A stretch of DNA of 64,000 nt from Bacteroides sp. (GCA_014802435.1 JAAVCG010000005.1:208699-272698), one strand, 5' to 3'; counted from the stretch's first letter, positions 32,288 through 42,487 are shown. Numbers and translations: made by a program. Notes: a model not told the origin generated them from the sequence alone.

Positions 32288-33670
32288 ATGAATAAAACAC
32301 TCTTATCACTTATGCTTGCCTCCACTGCGATTTTGCCCGTGTCGGGTGAAACGTTGACCCTGGAGCAATGTCGCCGGCTCGCGCGCGAAAATAATAAGGA
32401 ATTGCGCATGGCCGACTCTGAACGGCAGGCGGCCTATTGGACTCGCAAATCTGCCTTTACGAATTATCTTCCCAAGATTTCAGCCGAGGGAGGGTATGCT
32501 TTTACGTCCAAACCCATATCGCTTCTGAATGATGACCAGAAGTCAACCCTGGGCCATATGGGCGATATCGCAGCCGGAGCTGCAAACCAGTTGCCAATCC
32601 CGTTGGGAGGCCTCCTGCAGGAGCCCCTCAATGCTGTCGGCCAGAAGGTTATTGATGCGTTTGATTCTGACACACGCAACTCGGCCCTAATTGCCGTGAC
32701 GCTGACTCAGCCCGTCTATATGGGCGGTAAAATTAGGGCTTATAACAAGATTGCCGCCCTTGCCGAGGAAGCTGCCGGACACAAGATGGACCTTGCCGAG
32801 CAGGACCTGATGGTGGAGGTTGATGAAACTTACTGGCAAATCGTTTCGTTGGAGTCAAAACTCAAGTTGGCACAGGCTTATTATGAGGTTGTTTCCGACT
32901 TGGATAAGAACGTGGACGCCATGATTCGCGAGGGAGTGGCAACCAAGGCCGACGGCCTGAGCGTCAAGGTTAAGGTTAATCAGGCCAATGTCACCGTCAT
33001 TCAGGCCACTAACGGAGTTGCATTGCTGAAAATGCTCCTTTGTCAGCTCTGCGGACTGGATGAAAACTCTGATATTGAACTGGTTGATGAACCAATGGAG
33101 GAGGAAATTGACTTGACGGCTGATGTCAACCGTCCGGAACTTGCCGCGCTGGAGAATCTTTCGGCCATCGGGAAGCAGAAAATCAATATTGCCCGCTCTG
33201 AAACTTTGCCTAACATTGCATTGATGGGAGGATATTCATGGATTTATCCCTCATTGTTTAATGGGTTTGAAAAGAAGTTTACCGGGCTTTGGAACGTAGG
33301 CGTTGTTGTCAAGATTCCCTTGGTAACGTGGGGCGACCGATTCTATAAGGTCAAGGCCGCAAAGGCACAGAGCGTGGTTGACGAACTGCGCCTTGAAGAG
33401 ACACGCGAAAAAATTAATCTGCAGATTTCTCAAAGTCGCCAGAAAGTGATGGAGGCTCAGCAGAGTCTCGACGCAAGCAAGAGCGCCGTGGAGGCCGCTG
33501 ATGAAAATCTGCGTTTTGCCCAGTTGGGCCTTAAGGAGGGTGTGATTCCCGTCATTAACGTCAATGAAGCACAGACGGCATGGCTGGCGGCTCATTCTCA
33601 GCTCATTTCATCACAAATTGACCTCAAGCTGGCTCAGCTTCACCTGAAGAAAGCGCTTGGCCAAATGTAA
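32288..33670 (+). CDS. TolC-family outer membrane efflux protein
   Basis: 460 residues with a signal peptide (cut near residue 20). LTLEQCRRLARENNKELRMADSE is the typical first helix, and the two halves each carry long coiled-coil helices (LAEQDLMVEVDETYWQIVSLESKLKL; LEETREKINLQISQSRQKVMEAQQSLD). It forms the outer membrane channel of a tripartite exporter. It is first in an operon with an HlyD-type adaptor and two ABC-2 permeases. Confidence 0.92.
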   Translation: MNKTLLSLMLASTAILPVSGETLTLEQCRRLARENNKELRMADSERQAAYWTRKSAFTNYLPKISAEGGYAFTSKPISLLNDDQKSTLGHMGDIAAGAANQLPIPLGGLLQEPLNAVGQKVIDAFDSDTRNSALIAVTLTQPVYMGGKIRAYNKIAALAEEAAGHKMDLAEQDLMVEVDETYWQIVSLESKLKLAQAYYEVVSDLDKNVDAMIREGVATKADGLSVKVKVNQANVTVIQATNGVALLKMLLCQLCGLDENSDIELVDEPMEEEIDLTADVNRPELAALENLSAIGKQKINIARSETLPNIALMGGYSWIYPSLFNGFEKKFTGLWNVGVVVKIPLVTWGDRFYKVKAAKAQSVVDELRLEETREKINLQISQSRQKVMEAQQSLDASKSAVEAADENLRFAQLGLKEGVIPVINVNEAQTAWLAAHSQLISSQIDLKLAQLHLKKALGQM

Positions 33671-33709
33671 GATTACGACACAAAATTTAAAGTTTTAGTT
33701 TAACAGGAT

Positions 33710-34693
33710 ATGAAAAAGAAGAACTTACTTATATTGATTACCGCCGGCATCATTATCGTTGCAATCGTGGCAACCGTTTTGGCCGGAATGCACATGAATC
33801 GTCGTGTTGACGTCATTCAGGGTCAGATTGAAACGTCAGCTTATCGCGTCAGCTCAAAAGTTCCCGGACGCGTAATGAAAATCTGTGTCAGCGAGGGCGA
33901 CACCGTCGCTGCGGGCGATACGCTGGTGATTCTTGACACTCCCGATATCGAGGCCAAACTGGCTCAGGCCGAGGCCGCCCGTCAGGCCGCCGAGGCGCTC
34001 AGCACCAAGGCTAATAACGGAGCGCAGGCCGAACAGATTCAGGGAGCCTATGAGCTCTGGCAGAAGGCCAAGGCCGGCCTGGAAGTGGCTCAGAAGACTT
34101 ATGACCGCGTCAATCGCCTCTTTGAAGAGGGAGTGATGGCGGCTCAGAAGCGCGATGAAGCTTATGCTAACCTGAAGGCTATGGAAGCCACCGAACGTGC
34201 CGCCAAGTCACAATATGAAATGGCTAAAAACGGTGCGCGTGCCGAGGATAAGTCAGCTGCGCGCGCTCAGGTGGCCCGAGCTGATGCCGCCATCAGCGAA
34301 GTAAACTCCTATATTTCAGAAGGGGTTCTGACCGCATCGGCCCCGGGAGTTGTTACGGAGATTTATCCCTCTGTTGGTGAACTGGTTGGCACCGGAGCGC
34401 CTCTGATGAACGTTTCTCAGCTTCAGGATTCATGGTTTACTTTCAGTGTCAGAGAAGATAAGTTGCCCGAACTCGGGGTTGGCACCGAAGTAACGGTCTA
34501 TGTGCCTGCGCTTGATAAGGAAGTGCCCGCCAAAATCACTCGCCTTAAGGAGATAGGGAGCTATGCCGTTTGGAAGGCGACCAAGGCTCTTGACCAATAT
34601 GACTTGAAGATGTTTGAAGTAATTGCGCGTCCTGATGCCGAAAACTCGCTCACCGGAGCGCGCGCCGGAATGTCAGCAATCATCAAGGAATGA
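33710..34693 (+). CDS. HlyD/EmrA-family membrane fusion protein
   Basis: 327 residues. One N-terminal transmembrane helix (about 5-26), a split biotinyl-lipoyl domain (VPGRVMKICVSEGDTVAAGDTLVILDTP and its second half LTASAPGVVTEIYPSVGELVGTG), a coiled-coil hairpin between them (about 80-190) and a beta-barrel domain. It resembles E. coli YhiI-type adaptors. It bridges the inner membrane permeases and the TolC protein. The stop overlaps the first permease gene by 4 bp. Confidence 0.92.
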   Translation: MKKKNLLILITAGIIIVAIVATVLAGMHMNRRVDVIQGQIETSAYRVSSKVPGRVMKICVSEGDTVAAGDTLVILDTPDIEAKLAQAEAARQAAEALSTKANNGAQAEQIQGAYELWQKAKAGLEVAQKTYDRVNRLFEEGVMAAQKRDEAYANLKAMEATERAAKSQYEMAKNGARAEDKSAARAQVARADAAISEVNSYISEGVLTASAPGVVTEIYPSVGELVGTGAPLMNVSQLQDSWFTFSVREDKLPELGVGTEVTVYVPALDKEVPAKITRLKEIGSYAVWKATKALDQYDLKMFEVIARPDAENSLTGARAGMSAIIKE

Positions 34694-35856
34694 TTAAGAG
34701 AGCCTTTGACATATGGCGTCGCGAACTGAAGCTGTTTTCTAAACGGCCGATGATGCTGACTCTGCTGTTTGTGGCGCCGATAATCCTGTTAGTGTTCTTT
34801 ACGTCGCTGATGAGTGAGGGTCTGCCCAAGGACCTGCCCATCGGGGTTATTGACGAGGATAACACTCAGGTAACCCGAACTGTTGTTCGCACTCTTGATG
34901 CCATGGAGCAGACCGGCATCACTCAATACTATGCATCGGTTTCCGAGGCCCGTGACGCCATGCAGCGAGGTGAGATTTATGCCTTTCTTCATATTCCATC
35001 GGGCACTACGGAGCAGGCTCTTGGCCAGCGTCAGCCTAAGATTGCGTTCTATACGAATCAGTCCTATCTCGTTGCCGGTTCGCTGCTGATGCGTGACCTC
35101 AGGACCGCTTCGGAACTTGCCGGACTGGGAATCTCCCGCCAAACCTTTTTGGCTAAAGGGATGACTGACGAACAGGCTATGGCCGCAATCCGTCCGATAG
35201 TCGTTGAGGCTCATCCGGTCGGTAACAGCGTGTTGGATTATTCGGTTTATCTGAGCAACATCGTCGTGCCGGGGGCTTTGCTGATTTTCGTTCTGCTTTT
35301 TACGTCCTATACTCTCGGCCTCGAGTGGAAATATGATAAGCAGAAAAAGCTTTATCAGATGGCCGGTGAAAACTCAGCCTATGCCGTCATGCTGAAACTC
35401 ATGCCTCAGACTGTTGTGTTTTCACTGATGATTCTGCTCTATGACGTTGTTTTTTACCGCTATCTTGGATTTCCACTCCATTGTCCGCTATGGGAAATTT
35501 GGGCAGCGGGAGTGCTGACCATAATGGCGGCGCAGGCGTTTGCTACATTCGTCTTCGGTCTGCTTCAGGGGTCTATGCGAATGGCCATGAGTGTTTGCTC
35601 GCTCTGGGGCATTGTCAGCATCTCTCTTTCCGGCTGTTCCTTCCCGGTCATGGCCATGGATCCGATTCTGCAGGCTGCCTCGTGGCTCTTCCCCTTGCGC
35701 CATTATTATTTGATTTATGTTAACATTGCATTGCATGGCTGGCCAATTATCAGTGTTTGGCCCTCAATTGTGGCCCTTCTCTGCTTCATGCTGTTGCCGA
35801 TTTTGTCATTGCCCATGATAAGCCATGCATTCCGCCATGCCGTTTATAAGCCATGA
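34690..35856 (+). CDS. ABC-2-type transporter permease (first)
   Basis: 388 residues in the YhhJ/ABC-2 layout: one N-terminal transmembrane helix (about 20-40), a large periplasmic domain (LPIGVIDEDNTQVTRTVVRTLDAM... about 45-180) and five helices at the C-terminal end (about 190-385). It overlaps both neighbours by 4 bp. No ATP-binding subunit is found in the operon. Confidence 0.88.
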   Translation: MIKRAFDIWRRELKLFSKRPMMLTLLFVAPIILLVFFTSLMSEGLPKDLPIGVIDEDNTQVTRTVVRTLDAMEQTGITQYYASVSEARDAMQRGEIYAFLHIPSGTTEQALGQRQPKIAFYTNQSYLVAGSLLMRDLRTASELAGLGISRQTFLAKGMTDEQAMAAIRPIVVEAHPVGNSVLDYSVYLSNIVVPGALLIFVLLFTSYTLGLEWKYDKQKKLYQMAGENSAYAVMLKLMPQTVVFSLMILLYDVVFYRYLGFPLHCPLWEIWAAGVLTIMAAQAFATFVFGLLQGSMRMAMSVCSLWGIVSISLSGCSFPVMAMDPILQAASWLFPLRHYYLIYVNIALHGWPIISVWPSIVALLCFMLLPILSLPMISHAFRHAVYKP

Positions 35857-37043
35857 ATTTTCTTAGAGATATTTTTAAGGTTTGGAATTTTGAGTTTCGC
35901 AATATCTTGCGCGACTCCGGAATTATTCTCTTTGCCTTGATTGTTCCGCTTGCTTATCCGCTCCTCTATGCGTTTATTTATAATAATGAGACGGTTCATG
36001 AGGTCCCGGTGGCGGTTGTTGATGAGGCAAACTCGCCGTTGAGCCGCAAGTTCGTCAGGATGCTTGACGCCACGGCTGATGTTAATGTGGCCTTCCGCGC
36101 CATATCGATGGATGAGGCTGAGGCGATGAATCAGCAGGGACTCACCTATGGCACTGTACATATCCCCGCGGATTTTGACCAACTGCTTGACCAAGGCAAA
36201 CAAGCCACCATCGGGATTTATGCCGATATGGCCGGTATGCTCTACTATAAGGCGCTGATGCTTTCAGCCACGAATGTCTCCCTGGAGATGAATAAGGAGC
36301 TGAAAGCCGGCAAATTTTATGTTGGAGGAACTGATCGCCAGCTGGATATTGCCACTCAGCCGGTGGAATATTATGAAGTGACGCTGTTTAATCCCCGCAG
36401 CGGATTTGCGGCCTTCCTGTTGCCGGCAGTGTTGATGCTGATTCTTCAGCAGACTCTCATGCTGTCCATTGGCATGACCGGCGGCGAGACCCGCGAGCGT
36501 TATAACGGGCGCGCCCTGCCGATGCGTCCGGAATTTGACAATACATTGGCCGTTCTCCTGGGCAAAGTGCTTGTTTACTTCCCGCTCTATATGCTTGAGG
36601 CCCTTTATATGTATTATTTCGTGACGGACCTTTTCTCACTTCCAATGTTGGGCCATGTTTCAGACTTCGTGCTGTTCATGATTCCTTACATCCTTTCATG
36701 TATATTCATGGCCATAACGTTTTCATCGTTCATATTCCGCCGCGAAGACTGCATTATGCTCTATGTCTTCATGTCATTGCCCTTATTGTTCATTTCAGGC
36801 ATATCATGGCCCGGAGCGTCGGTTCCGGAGTTCTGGAAGATTGTAAGCTATCTGTTCCCGTCAACGTTTGCTCTCAATGGTTATGTCAGAATCCATTCAA
36901 TGGGCGCCAATCTGAGCCAGGTAGAGCCGGAGTTCTTCGGTTTGTGGATTCAAACCATAGTCTATATGATTCTTGCGGCTATTTTCTATCACCGAGTTTC
37001 AAAAACGACAGGATCAGCACTCCCCTCAGTAGCAAATAAGTAA
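35853..37043 (+). CDS. ABC-2-type transporter permease (second)
   Basis: 396 residues, a paralogue of the preceding gene with the same layout (N-terminal helix, periplasmic domain VPVAVVDEANSPLSRKFVRMLDA, five C-terminal helices). Two different permeases probably make a heterodimer. Its 3' end overlaps the convergent MATE gene by 65 bp. The absence of an ATPase gene means that energy comes from a subunit encoded elsewhere. Confidence 0.88.
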   Translation: MNFLRDIFKVWNFEFRNILRDSGIILFALIVPLAYPLLYAFIYNNETVHEVPVAVVDEANSPLSRKFVRMLDATADVNVAFRAISMDEAEAMNQQGLTYGTVHIPADFDQLLDQGKQATIGIYADMAGMLYYKALMLSATNVSLEMNKELKAGKFYVGGTDRQLDIATQPVEYYEVTLFNPRSGFAAFLLPAVLMLILQQTLMLSIGMTGGETRERYNGRALPMRPEFDNTLAVLLGKVLVYFPLYMLEALYMYYFVTDLFSLPMLGHVSDFVLFMIPYILSCIFMAITFSSFIFRREDCIMLYVFMSLPLLFISGISWPGASVPEFWKIVSYLFPSTFALNGYVRIHSMGANLSQVEPEFFGLWIQTIVYMILAAIFYHRVSKTTGSALPSVANK

Positions 37044-38277
37044 GGAAAGCAATCCATAAGGCATGATTGCCTAAAATGGGGCTGAGCCAAAACCAGAGGA
37101 TAAAGTAGGCCGCCGTGGCGATAGCCATCGAGCCGAGCATCACTCTCGTGCGGGTCAGCCCTATTACTATGCCGTCGGCGGTGAAGGCCATGAATCCGGC
37201 CAGGGGGATTGCGGCAGCCCATAGCCGATAAGGCTCAGAGGCATGGATAATTCCTCCGTCGTCAGTCAGCAGCCGGAGGAAAGCTTCTCCGCCCGCAGCA
37301 TAGATTACCGTAAAAATCAGGGCCATTGACAGACCCCAGTGGAGTAGGGTAGAGATGGCTTTTTTGAGCTGAAGATGCTCGCCGGCGCCGACGAGTTTCC
37401 CGCAAAGAGCTTCGGCGGCAAAGGCGAATCCGTCCATGAAGTAGCTGAACAGGATAAAGAGCTGAAGAAGCATTGAGTTGACGGCAAGTATTTCCGGGCC
37501 TTGGGAGGCGCCGCTGCGCGTAAACCAGACGCTGACGGCGATGAGGCAGAGTGTGCGTAAAAAAATATCGAAATTGACGGAAAAGAACCGCTTCAATTCC
37601 GGCAGATTAATTACGGAGCGAAGATTTATCCGGCGCAATGAGATTCTTTTTGCGGCTACTATCAGCCCGGCAATGGAGCCTACCCATTGAGCAATCAGAG
37701 TGCCAAGGGCCACACCCTCAATCTTCATTCCCAATACGAAGACCAAAATCAGCGAGGCTCCGATATTTGTTACGTTAATGACCAGGGAGAGCCACATTGG
37801 GGTGCGAGTGTCCTGCCGTCCGACGAACCATCCGGTCAGCGCATACTGAGCCAGGACAGCCGGAGCGCCAAATATCAGCAGATTGAAGTAAATCTCGGCC
37901 AGGCGGCGCGTCTCGGCGTCGGTGTCCATAAAGTCTAAGGCAATGTCGCCCAAGGGCCGATGGAGCAGAATGAGCAGCAGCGACGCTATGGCGGCAATCA
38001 TCAGCGAGCGGAGCAGAGTGAGGCGTAATTTCTCATCATTCCCCTCGCCAAGAGACTGAGCCGTCAAGCCGGATGTGCCAAAACGGAGAAATGAGAAGAG
38101 CCAGTAGAGCATTGAGAAGAGAGTGCCGCCGACGGCTACGGCACCCACATAAGCAGGGCTGCCCAGCCTGCCGACAATTGCTATGTCGACTAAACTGAGC
38201 AGCGGAGTGGTTATGTTTGCAATAATCGCCGGGATGGCGAGCGCAAGAATCTGTCGATTAAGAGAGTTTCTTTTCAT
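36979..38277 (-). CDS. MATE-family efflux protein (DinF-like)
   Basis: 432 residues, twelve predicted transmembrane helices. ILALAIPAIIANITTPLLSLVDIAIVGRLG is the family's N-terminal signature, and the second half repeats the pattern. It resembles the DinF branch, exporting cationic or organic compounds with H+ or Na+ antiport. It overlaps the upstream OPT transporter gene by 20 bp and is therefore probably the last gene of the peptide-uptake operon. Its 3' end runs 65 bp into the convergent permease gene. Confidence 0.92.
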   Translation of the reverse strand: MKRNSLNRQILALAIPAIIANITTPLLSLVDIAIVGRLGSPAYVGAVAVGGTLFSMLYWLFSFLRFGTSGLTAQSLGEGNDEKLRLTLLRSLMIAAIASLLLILLHRPLGDIALDFMDTDAETRRLAEIYFNLLIFGAPAVLAQYALTGWFVGRQDTRTPMWLSLVINVTNIGASLILVFVLGMKIEGVALGTLIAQWVGSIAGLIVAAKRISLRRINLRSVINLPELKRFFSVNFDIFLRTLCLIAVSVWFTRSGASQGPEILAVNSMLLQLFILFSYFMDGFAFAAEALCGKLVGAGEHLQLKKAISTLLHWGLSMALIFTVIYAAGGEAFLRLLTDDGGIIHASEPYRLWAAAIPLAGFMAFTADGIVIGLTRTRVMLGSMAIATAAYFILWFWLSPILGNHALWIAFLTYLLLRGVLILSFLKLGDRK

Positions 38278-40240
38278 CGCGGCAACTTGCCCACCAGACG
38301 TAGCAGATTAATGCTGCGTAGGCGATTATTCCGAGAATTTGTGAGGTGGATTCACTCAGCGGATTAGTGTATTCATACCCGCAGAATTTGGTCAGAGCGG
38401 CAAAGACGCCAAAGAGTGCGCCGCCCGCAATCAGTCCGGAGGAAATCAATGTGCCTCGGTCACGACGGGCATCGCTGACGGCCTTATCCTTGGAGCTATG
38501 TTCAACAAACCAGGCTACGGCACCGCCGACGAGCATCGGAGTGTTCAGACTCAGGGGAATGAACATACCAAGGCAGAAAGCCAATGCAGGGACACCAAGC
38601 CAGTTGAGCAGCAGAGCCAGGACGGCACCACAGAAATAGTAAATCCAGGGAGTTTCGCCGCCCATCATCAGCGGCTCGATGACCTTGGCCATGGCATTGG
38701 CCTGAGGAGCTACCAGGGGGTCCGGATGAGCGGCCGTTTCAGTGAAGCCGTAGACATTATTGAGCAGGAGGATTACACCGCCAACAGTAGCGGCGCTGAC
38801 CAGAGTGCCCAGGAATTTCCATGATTCCTGTTTGCGGGGAGTAGAGCCGACCCAGTAGCCGATTTTCAAGTCGGTAACGAAGCCGCCGGCCATTGAGAGA
38901 GCCGTGCAGACCACGCCGCCGATTATCATTGCGGCTACGATGCCGTTAGTTCCGTTCAGGCCAATGCCCACGAAGATGGCTGACGCAATGATGAGGGTCA
39001 TCAGAGTCATGCCGCTGACGGGGTTAGAACCTACAATGGCGATTGCATTAGCGGCCACAGTGGTAAACAGGAAGGCAATGACCGTAACTACAAGCCATGC
39101 AACGGCTGCCTGCCAGAGAGTGCCGATCACTCCGAGCCAGAAAAAGAGGAACACGACGATAAGGGCGAGAACCATATAGGCAACAACGGACTTCATGCTC
39201 AGGTCCATCTGCCAGCGCACGGGCTTTTGGCCTTCAGAGGCACCGCCCTTGAATTCACGGGCAGCCAGTCCAACGGCTTGCATAATGATGGGCCATGACT
39301 TGATGATGCCGATAATGCCGGCCATTGCAATGCCGCCGATGCCAATCAGGCGAGCATGGTCGCTGAAAATCTGTTGGGCGGAGAGGGCCTCCATTCCGGC
39401 GGAGGTGCCCATCAGGGGGATGAGAATCCACCAAACGAACATTGAGCCGGCAAAGATTACAAATGCATATTTCAGGCCTACGATATAGCCGAGACCGAGC
39501 AGAGCGGCACCGGTGTTGCAGCTCATGACGACTTTGAACTTATCGGCAATGGCCTGTCCCCATCCGGCGGCAGTGGTGCTGACGGTTTCAGCCCACCAGC
39601 CGAATGTTGCGACAATATAGTCATAAATGCCGCCAATCAGCGAGGCTATAATCAGAGTTTTGGCCTGTGAGCCGGAGCCCTTGGCCTGAGCGCTTACAAG
39701 CACCTGAGTCGTCGCAGTCGCTTCCGGGAAGGGGTATTTTCCGTGCATATCCTTTACGAAGTATTTACGGAAAGGAATAAAGAAGAGAATACCTAAAATG
39801 CCGCCAAGAAGCGATGAGAGGAAAATCTGGAAGAAGTTGACCGTTATTTCCGGATATTTGCCCTGGAGAATGTAGAGTGCGGGGAGAGTAAAGATAGCTC
39901 CGGCCACGATTACACCCGAGCAGGCGCCGATTGACTGGATAATAACGTTCTGGCCCAGCGGATTGTCTTTTTTCAGCGCTTGGCTGAGGCCCACGGCAAT
40001 GATGGCGATGGGGATTGCGGCCTCAAACACCTGGCCGACGCGCAATCCGAGGTAAGCGGCAGCGGCTGAGAAGATGATAGCAAGGAGCAGGCCCATGCCG
40101 ACGGAGTAAGGAGTGACTTCCTTGGTGTCGTGAGCCGGATGGAGTATCGGGCGATACTCTTCATCAGCACCAAGCTCCCGGAAAGCATTTTCCGGGAGTG
40201 CTTGGAGGTCTGTTTCTTTAATGTTATCAGTATTTTCCAT
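38258..40240 (-). CDS. OPT-family oligopeptide transporter
   Basis: 660 residues, many transmembrane segments (about 15). YSVGMGLLLAIIFSAAAAYLGLRVGQVFEAAIPIAIIAVG and the KYPFPEATATTQVL motif place it in the OPT family of proton-coupled oligopeptide or metal-chelate importers. Its start overlaps the stop of the POT transporter by one base (TAATG). Confidence 0.93.
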   Translation of the reverse strand: MENTDNIKETDLQALPENAFRELGADEEYRPILHPAHDTKEVTPYSVGMGLLLAIIFSAAAAYLGLRVGQVFEAAIPIAIIAVGLSQALKKDNPLGQNVIIQSIGACSGVIVAGAIFTLPALYILQGKYPEITVNFFQIFLSSLLGGILGILFFIPFRKYFVKDMHGKYPFPEATATTQVLVSAQAKGSGSQAKTLIIASLIGGIYDYIVATFGWWAETVSTTAAGWGQAIADKFKVVMSCNTGAALLGLGYIVGLKYAFVIFAGSMFVWWILIPLMGTSAGMEALSAQQIFSDHARLIGIGGIAMAGIIGIIKSWPIIMQAVGLAAREFKGGASEGQKPVRWQMDLSMKSVVAYMVLALIVVFLFFWLGVIGTLWQAAVAWLVVTVIAFLFTTVAANAIAIVGSNPVSGMTLMTLIIASAIFVGIGLNGTNGIVAAMIIGGVVCTALSMAGGFVTDLKIGYWVGSTPRKQESWKFLGTLVSAATVGGVILLLNNVYGFTETAAHPDPLVAPQANAMAKVIEPLMMGGETPWIYYFCGAVLALLLNWLGVPALAFCLGMFIPLSLNTPMLVGGAVAWFVEHSSKDKAVSDARRDRGTLISSGLIAGGALFGVFAALTKFCGYEYTNPLSESTSQILGIIAYAALICYVWWASCRDEKKLS

Positions 40241-42033
40241 TATTCTACGGGGTCAGCGAGGGTTTCATCAACGGGAGTCTCAGGCATATCGCCGGTAGCA
40301 GCCTCAAGCTTCTTCATTTGAGAGAAGAGGAAAGCCGCAGAGAGCAGACAGAGTCCAACGAGAATTGCCCAAACGGCGGCAGTAGGAATCTTACCCCAAA
40401 GAAGCATGGGGATGGAAACCAGATAGTTACCAACGGCAGTAGCAGCAAACCAGCCGCCCATCATTGAGCCCTTCAACTTGGGAGGAGCCACTTTGCTGAC
40501 GAAAGAGATACCCATTGGCGACAGGAGGAGTTCGGCGAAAGTCAGAAGCAGGTAAGTGGAAATCAGCCAGTTGGTTGAAACATCACCATTGGTGCCAACG
40601 AGAGAGAGTGAGCCGAATATCATTACGACATAGGCCAGACCGGCAACAATCATGCCATAACCGATTTTGCGAGGTGCGGAGGGTTCTTTGCCTTTTTTGT
40701 TGAGCCAAGCAAACAGAGCCATGGAGAACGGAGTCAGTGCAACTACATAGAAGGGATTAAACTGCTGGTAAGCAGCGGGGTCAATGCCGGTAACAGTAGC
40801 AGGAGTTTCAACATATTGCCAAATAACAATGCCAATGCAGGCGGCAAGAATCAGGATTGATATCACACGACCATTAGAAGTAGTACTCTGAATAGCTCCA
40901 AAGAGTGCATAGACTCCGGCGGCGATGGCTGCAAGTGCCCAAAGGTTGAAGCCTATGCGGGTCCAGCTCGATGATTCGGGGCTGGTACAGCTCTTGGCGA
41001 ACTCGGTGAGGGTCTGACCATTCTGGTGGAATACCATCCAGAAGAAAATTACAACAGCGAACACGAGCAGCAGGGCAACAACGCGCTGCTTGGTCTGGGC
41101 CGGAGTCAGTTCCGGTCCGGCGCTAACCGCAGTCTGTTGAGCGGCGGGTGCTTTTTTGTCAATAATGATATGCTTATATGTACGGCGGCCAAGCATATAA
41201 ATTAAGAAACTGATAATCAGCGAACCGCAGGCAAGCATGAATGCATAGTTGCAGCCGAGCGAGAATGCGGATATGTAGCTTTCAGCAAATTCGGTCAGCG
41301 ACGTATAGGCAAACGAGCAATTGTTAGCAAATTCGGTTAAATACTGACTCAGGGCAGCAGCAACATCGCCACCTGCGGCCATGCCATTTTTGGTTGCAAA
41401 TTCGGTCATGTTCTTGAGAGTATCTTCAGAAACGGCGCCCATGTTAGTGAATCCGTCAGTGTCAATAGCCCAGTTGCTGACGGTTGCGGCCATGGGATCA
41501 TTAGTCAGGAATCCGGCATTTCTGAGAGCCATATTCTTCAGCGCGATTGCAGCGCCCGGAGCAAACATAGAACCGAGATTAATAGCCATATAGAACAATG
41601 AGAAAGCAGCATCGCGGCGTTCAGAATAGCGTGCCTCATTGTAGAGGTCGCCGACCATTACTTGCAGGTTTCCCTTGAACAGGCCGGTGCCCACTGAAAT
41701 CAGGAGCAGAGCGGCAAAAAGAATCATCAGCGAGGAGTTCTGGCGAACCGGAGTAGGAGCAGACATCAGGGCATAGCCAACAAACATTACGGCGATACCT
41801 GAAACAACACATTTCGAGAAACTCCATTTGTCGGCAAGCCAGCCGCCAACCAGCGGCATGAAATAAACTAATGCAAGGAAGATTGAGAAGATCTGACCTG
41901 TCCACGCAGAGTCAAGTCCAAACTTCGCCTGTAGGTAGAACAGGAAGATGGCAAGCATAGTGTAGTAGCCGAAACGTTCGCCTGTATTGGCGAGCGCAAG
42001 CACGTACAAACCTGCCGGTTGATTTTTAAACAT
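40240..42033 (-). CDS. POT/PTR-family peptide transporter
   Basis: 597 residues. LANTGERFGYYTMLAIFLFYLQ is the POT-family signature near the start (ExxER-like motif GERFGYY), with about 12-14 helices and a large extracytoplasmic insertion (about 195-260) that holds repeated TEFA words. It imports di- and tripeptides with protons. It is translationally coupled to OPT and lies 31 bp after sufE. Confidence 0.93.
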   Translation of the reverse strand: MFKNQPAGLYVLALANTGERFGYYTMLAIFLFYLQAKFGLDSAWTGQIFSIFLALVYFMPLVGGWLADKWSFSKCVVSGIAVMFVGYALMSAPTPVRQNSSLMILFAALLLISVGTGLFKGNLQVMVGDLYNEARYSERRDAAFSLFYMAINLGSMFAPGAAIALKNMALRNAGFLTNDPMAATVSNWAIDTDGFTNMGAVSEDTLKNMTEFATKNGMAAGGDVAAALSQYLTEFANNCSFAYTSLTEFAESYISAFSLGCNYAFMLACGSLIISFLIYMLGRRTYKHIIIDKKAPAAQQTAVSAGPELTPAQTKQRVVALLLVFAVVIFFWMVFHQNGQTLTEFAKSCTSPESSSWTRIGFNLWALAAIAAGVYALFGAIQSTTSNGRVISILILAACIGIVIWQYVETPATVTGIDPAAYQQFNPFYVVALTPFSMALFAWLNKKGKEPSAPRKIGYGMIVAGLAYVVMIFGSLSLVGTNGDVSTNWLISTYLLLTFAELLLSPMGISFVSKVAPPKLKGSMMGGWFAATAVGNYLVSIPMLLWGKIPTAAVWAILVGLCLLSAAFLFSQMKKLEAATGDMPETPVDETLADPVE

Positions 42034-42064
42034 GATTGATAATGAATTGGTTATAGGTGATTAT

Positions 42065-42487
42065 TTAATTATTTGCTTTAAATGCCTGAGCATAGGCCCG
42101 CATCTGCTTAACCATGGCCAAGAGGCCGTTGGAGCGGGTGGGCGAAAGATGTTCTGAGAGGCCTATTTTGTCAATAAAATAGAGGTCGGCATTGAGAATG
42201 TCATCAGGCGTCTGATTGCTCAAAACCTGAATCAGCATTGAGATTATGCCCTTGACAATAATGGCGTCGGAATCAGCCGTGAAGATGATTTTTCCTTCAT
42301 CGTTCTTTTCGGCGTTAATCCAAACGCGGCTTTGGCATCCCTCAATCAGGTGCTGGGGAGTTTTATACTTTTCATCAATCGGAGGCAACTGGTTGCCGAG
42401 GTCAATAATGTAACCATATCGGTCCATCCAATCGTCGATTTCCGACATTTCGTTAATAATTTCGTCTTGAATTTGGTTAATCGTCAT
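42065..42487 (-). CDS. SufE-family sulfur-transfer protein
   Basis: 140 residues. The active cysteine is in LIEGCQSRVW (Cys51), with the family motifs LPPIDEKYKTPQHLI and GLSEHLSPTRSNGL. SufE takes persulfide sulfur from a cysteine desulfurase (SufS) for Fe-S cluster assembly. No suf genes are nearby. It overlaps the preceding M28 peptidase gene by 4 bp. Confidence 0.95.
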   Translation of the reverse strand: MTINQIQDEIINEMSEIDDWMDRYGYIIDLGNQLPPIDEKYKTPQHLIEGCQSRVWINAEKNDEGKIIFTADSDAIIVKGIISMLIQVLSNQTPDDILNADLYFIDKIGLSEHLSPTRSNGLLAMVKQMRAYAQAFKANN

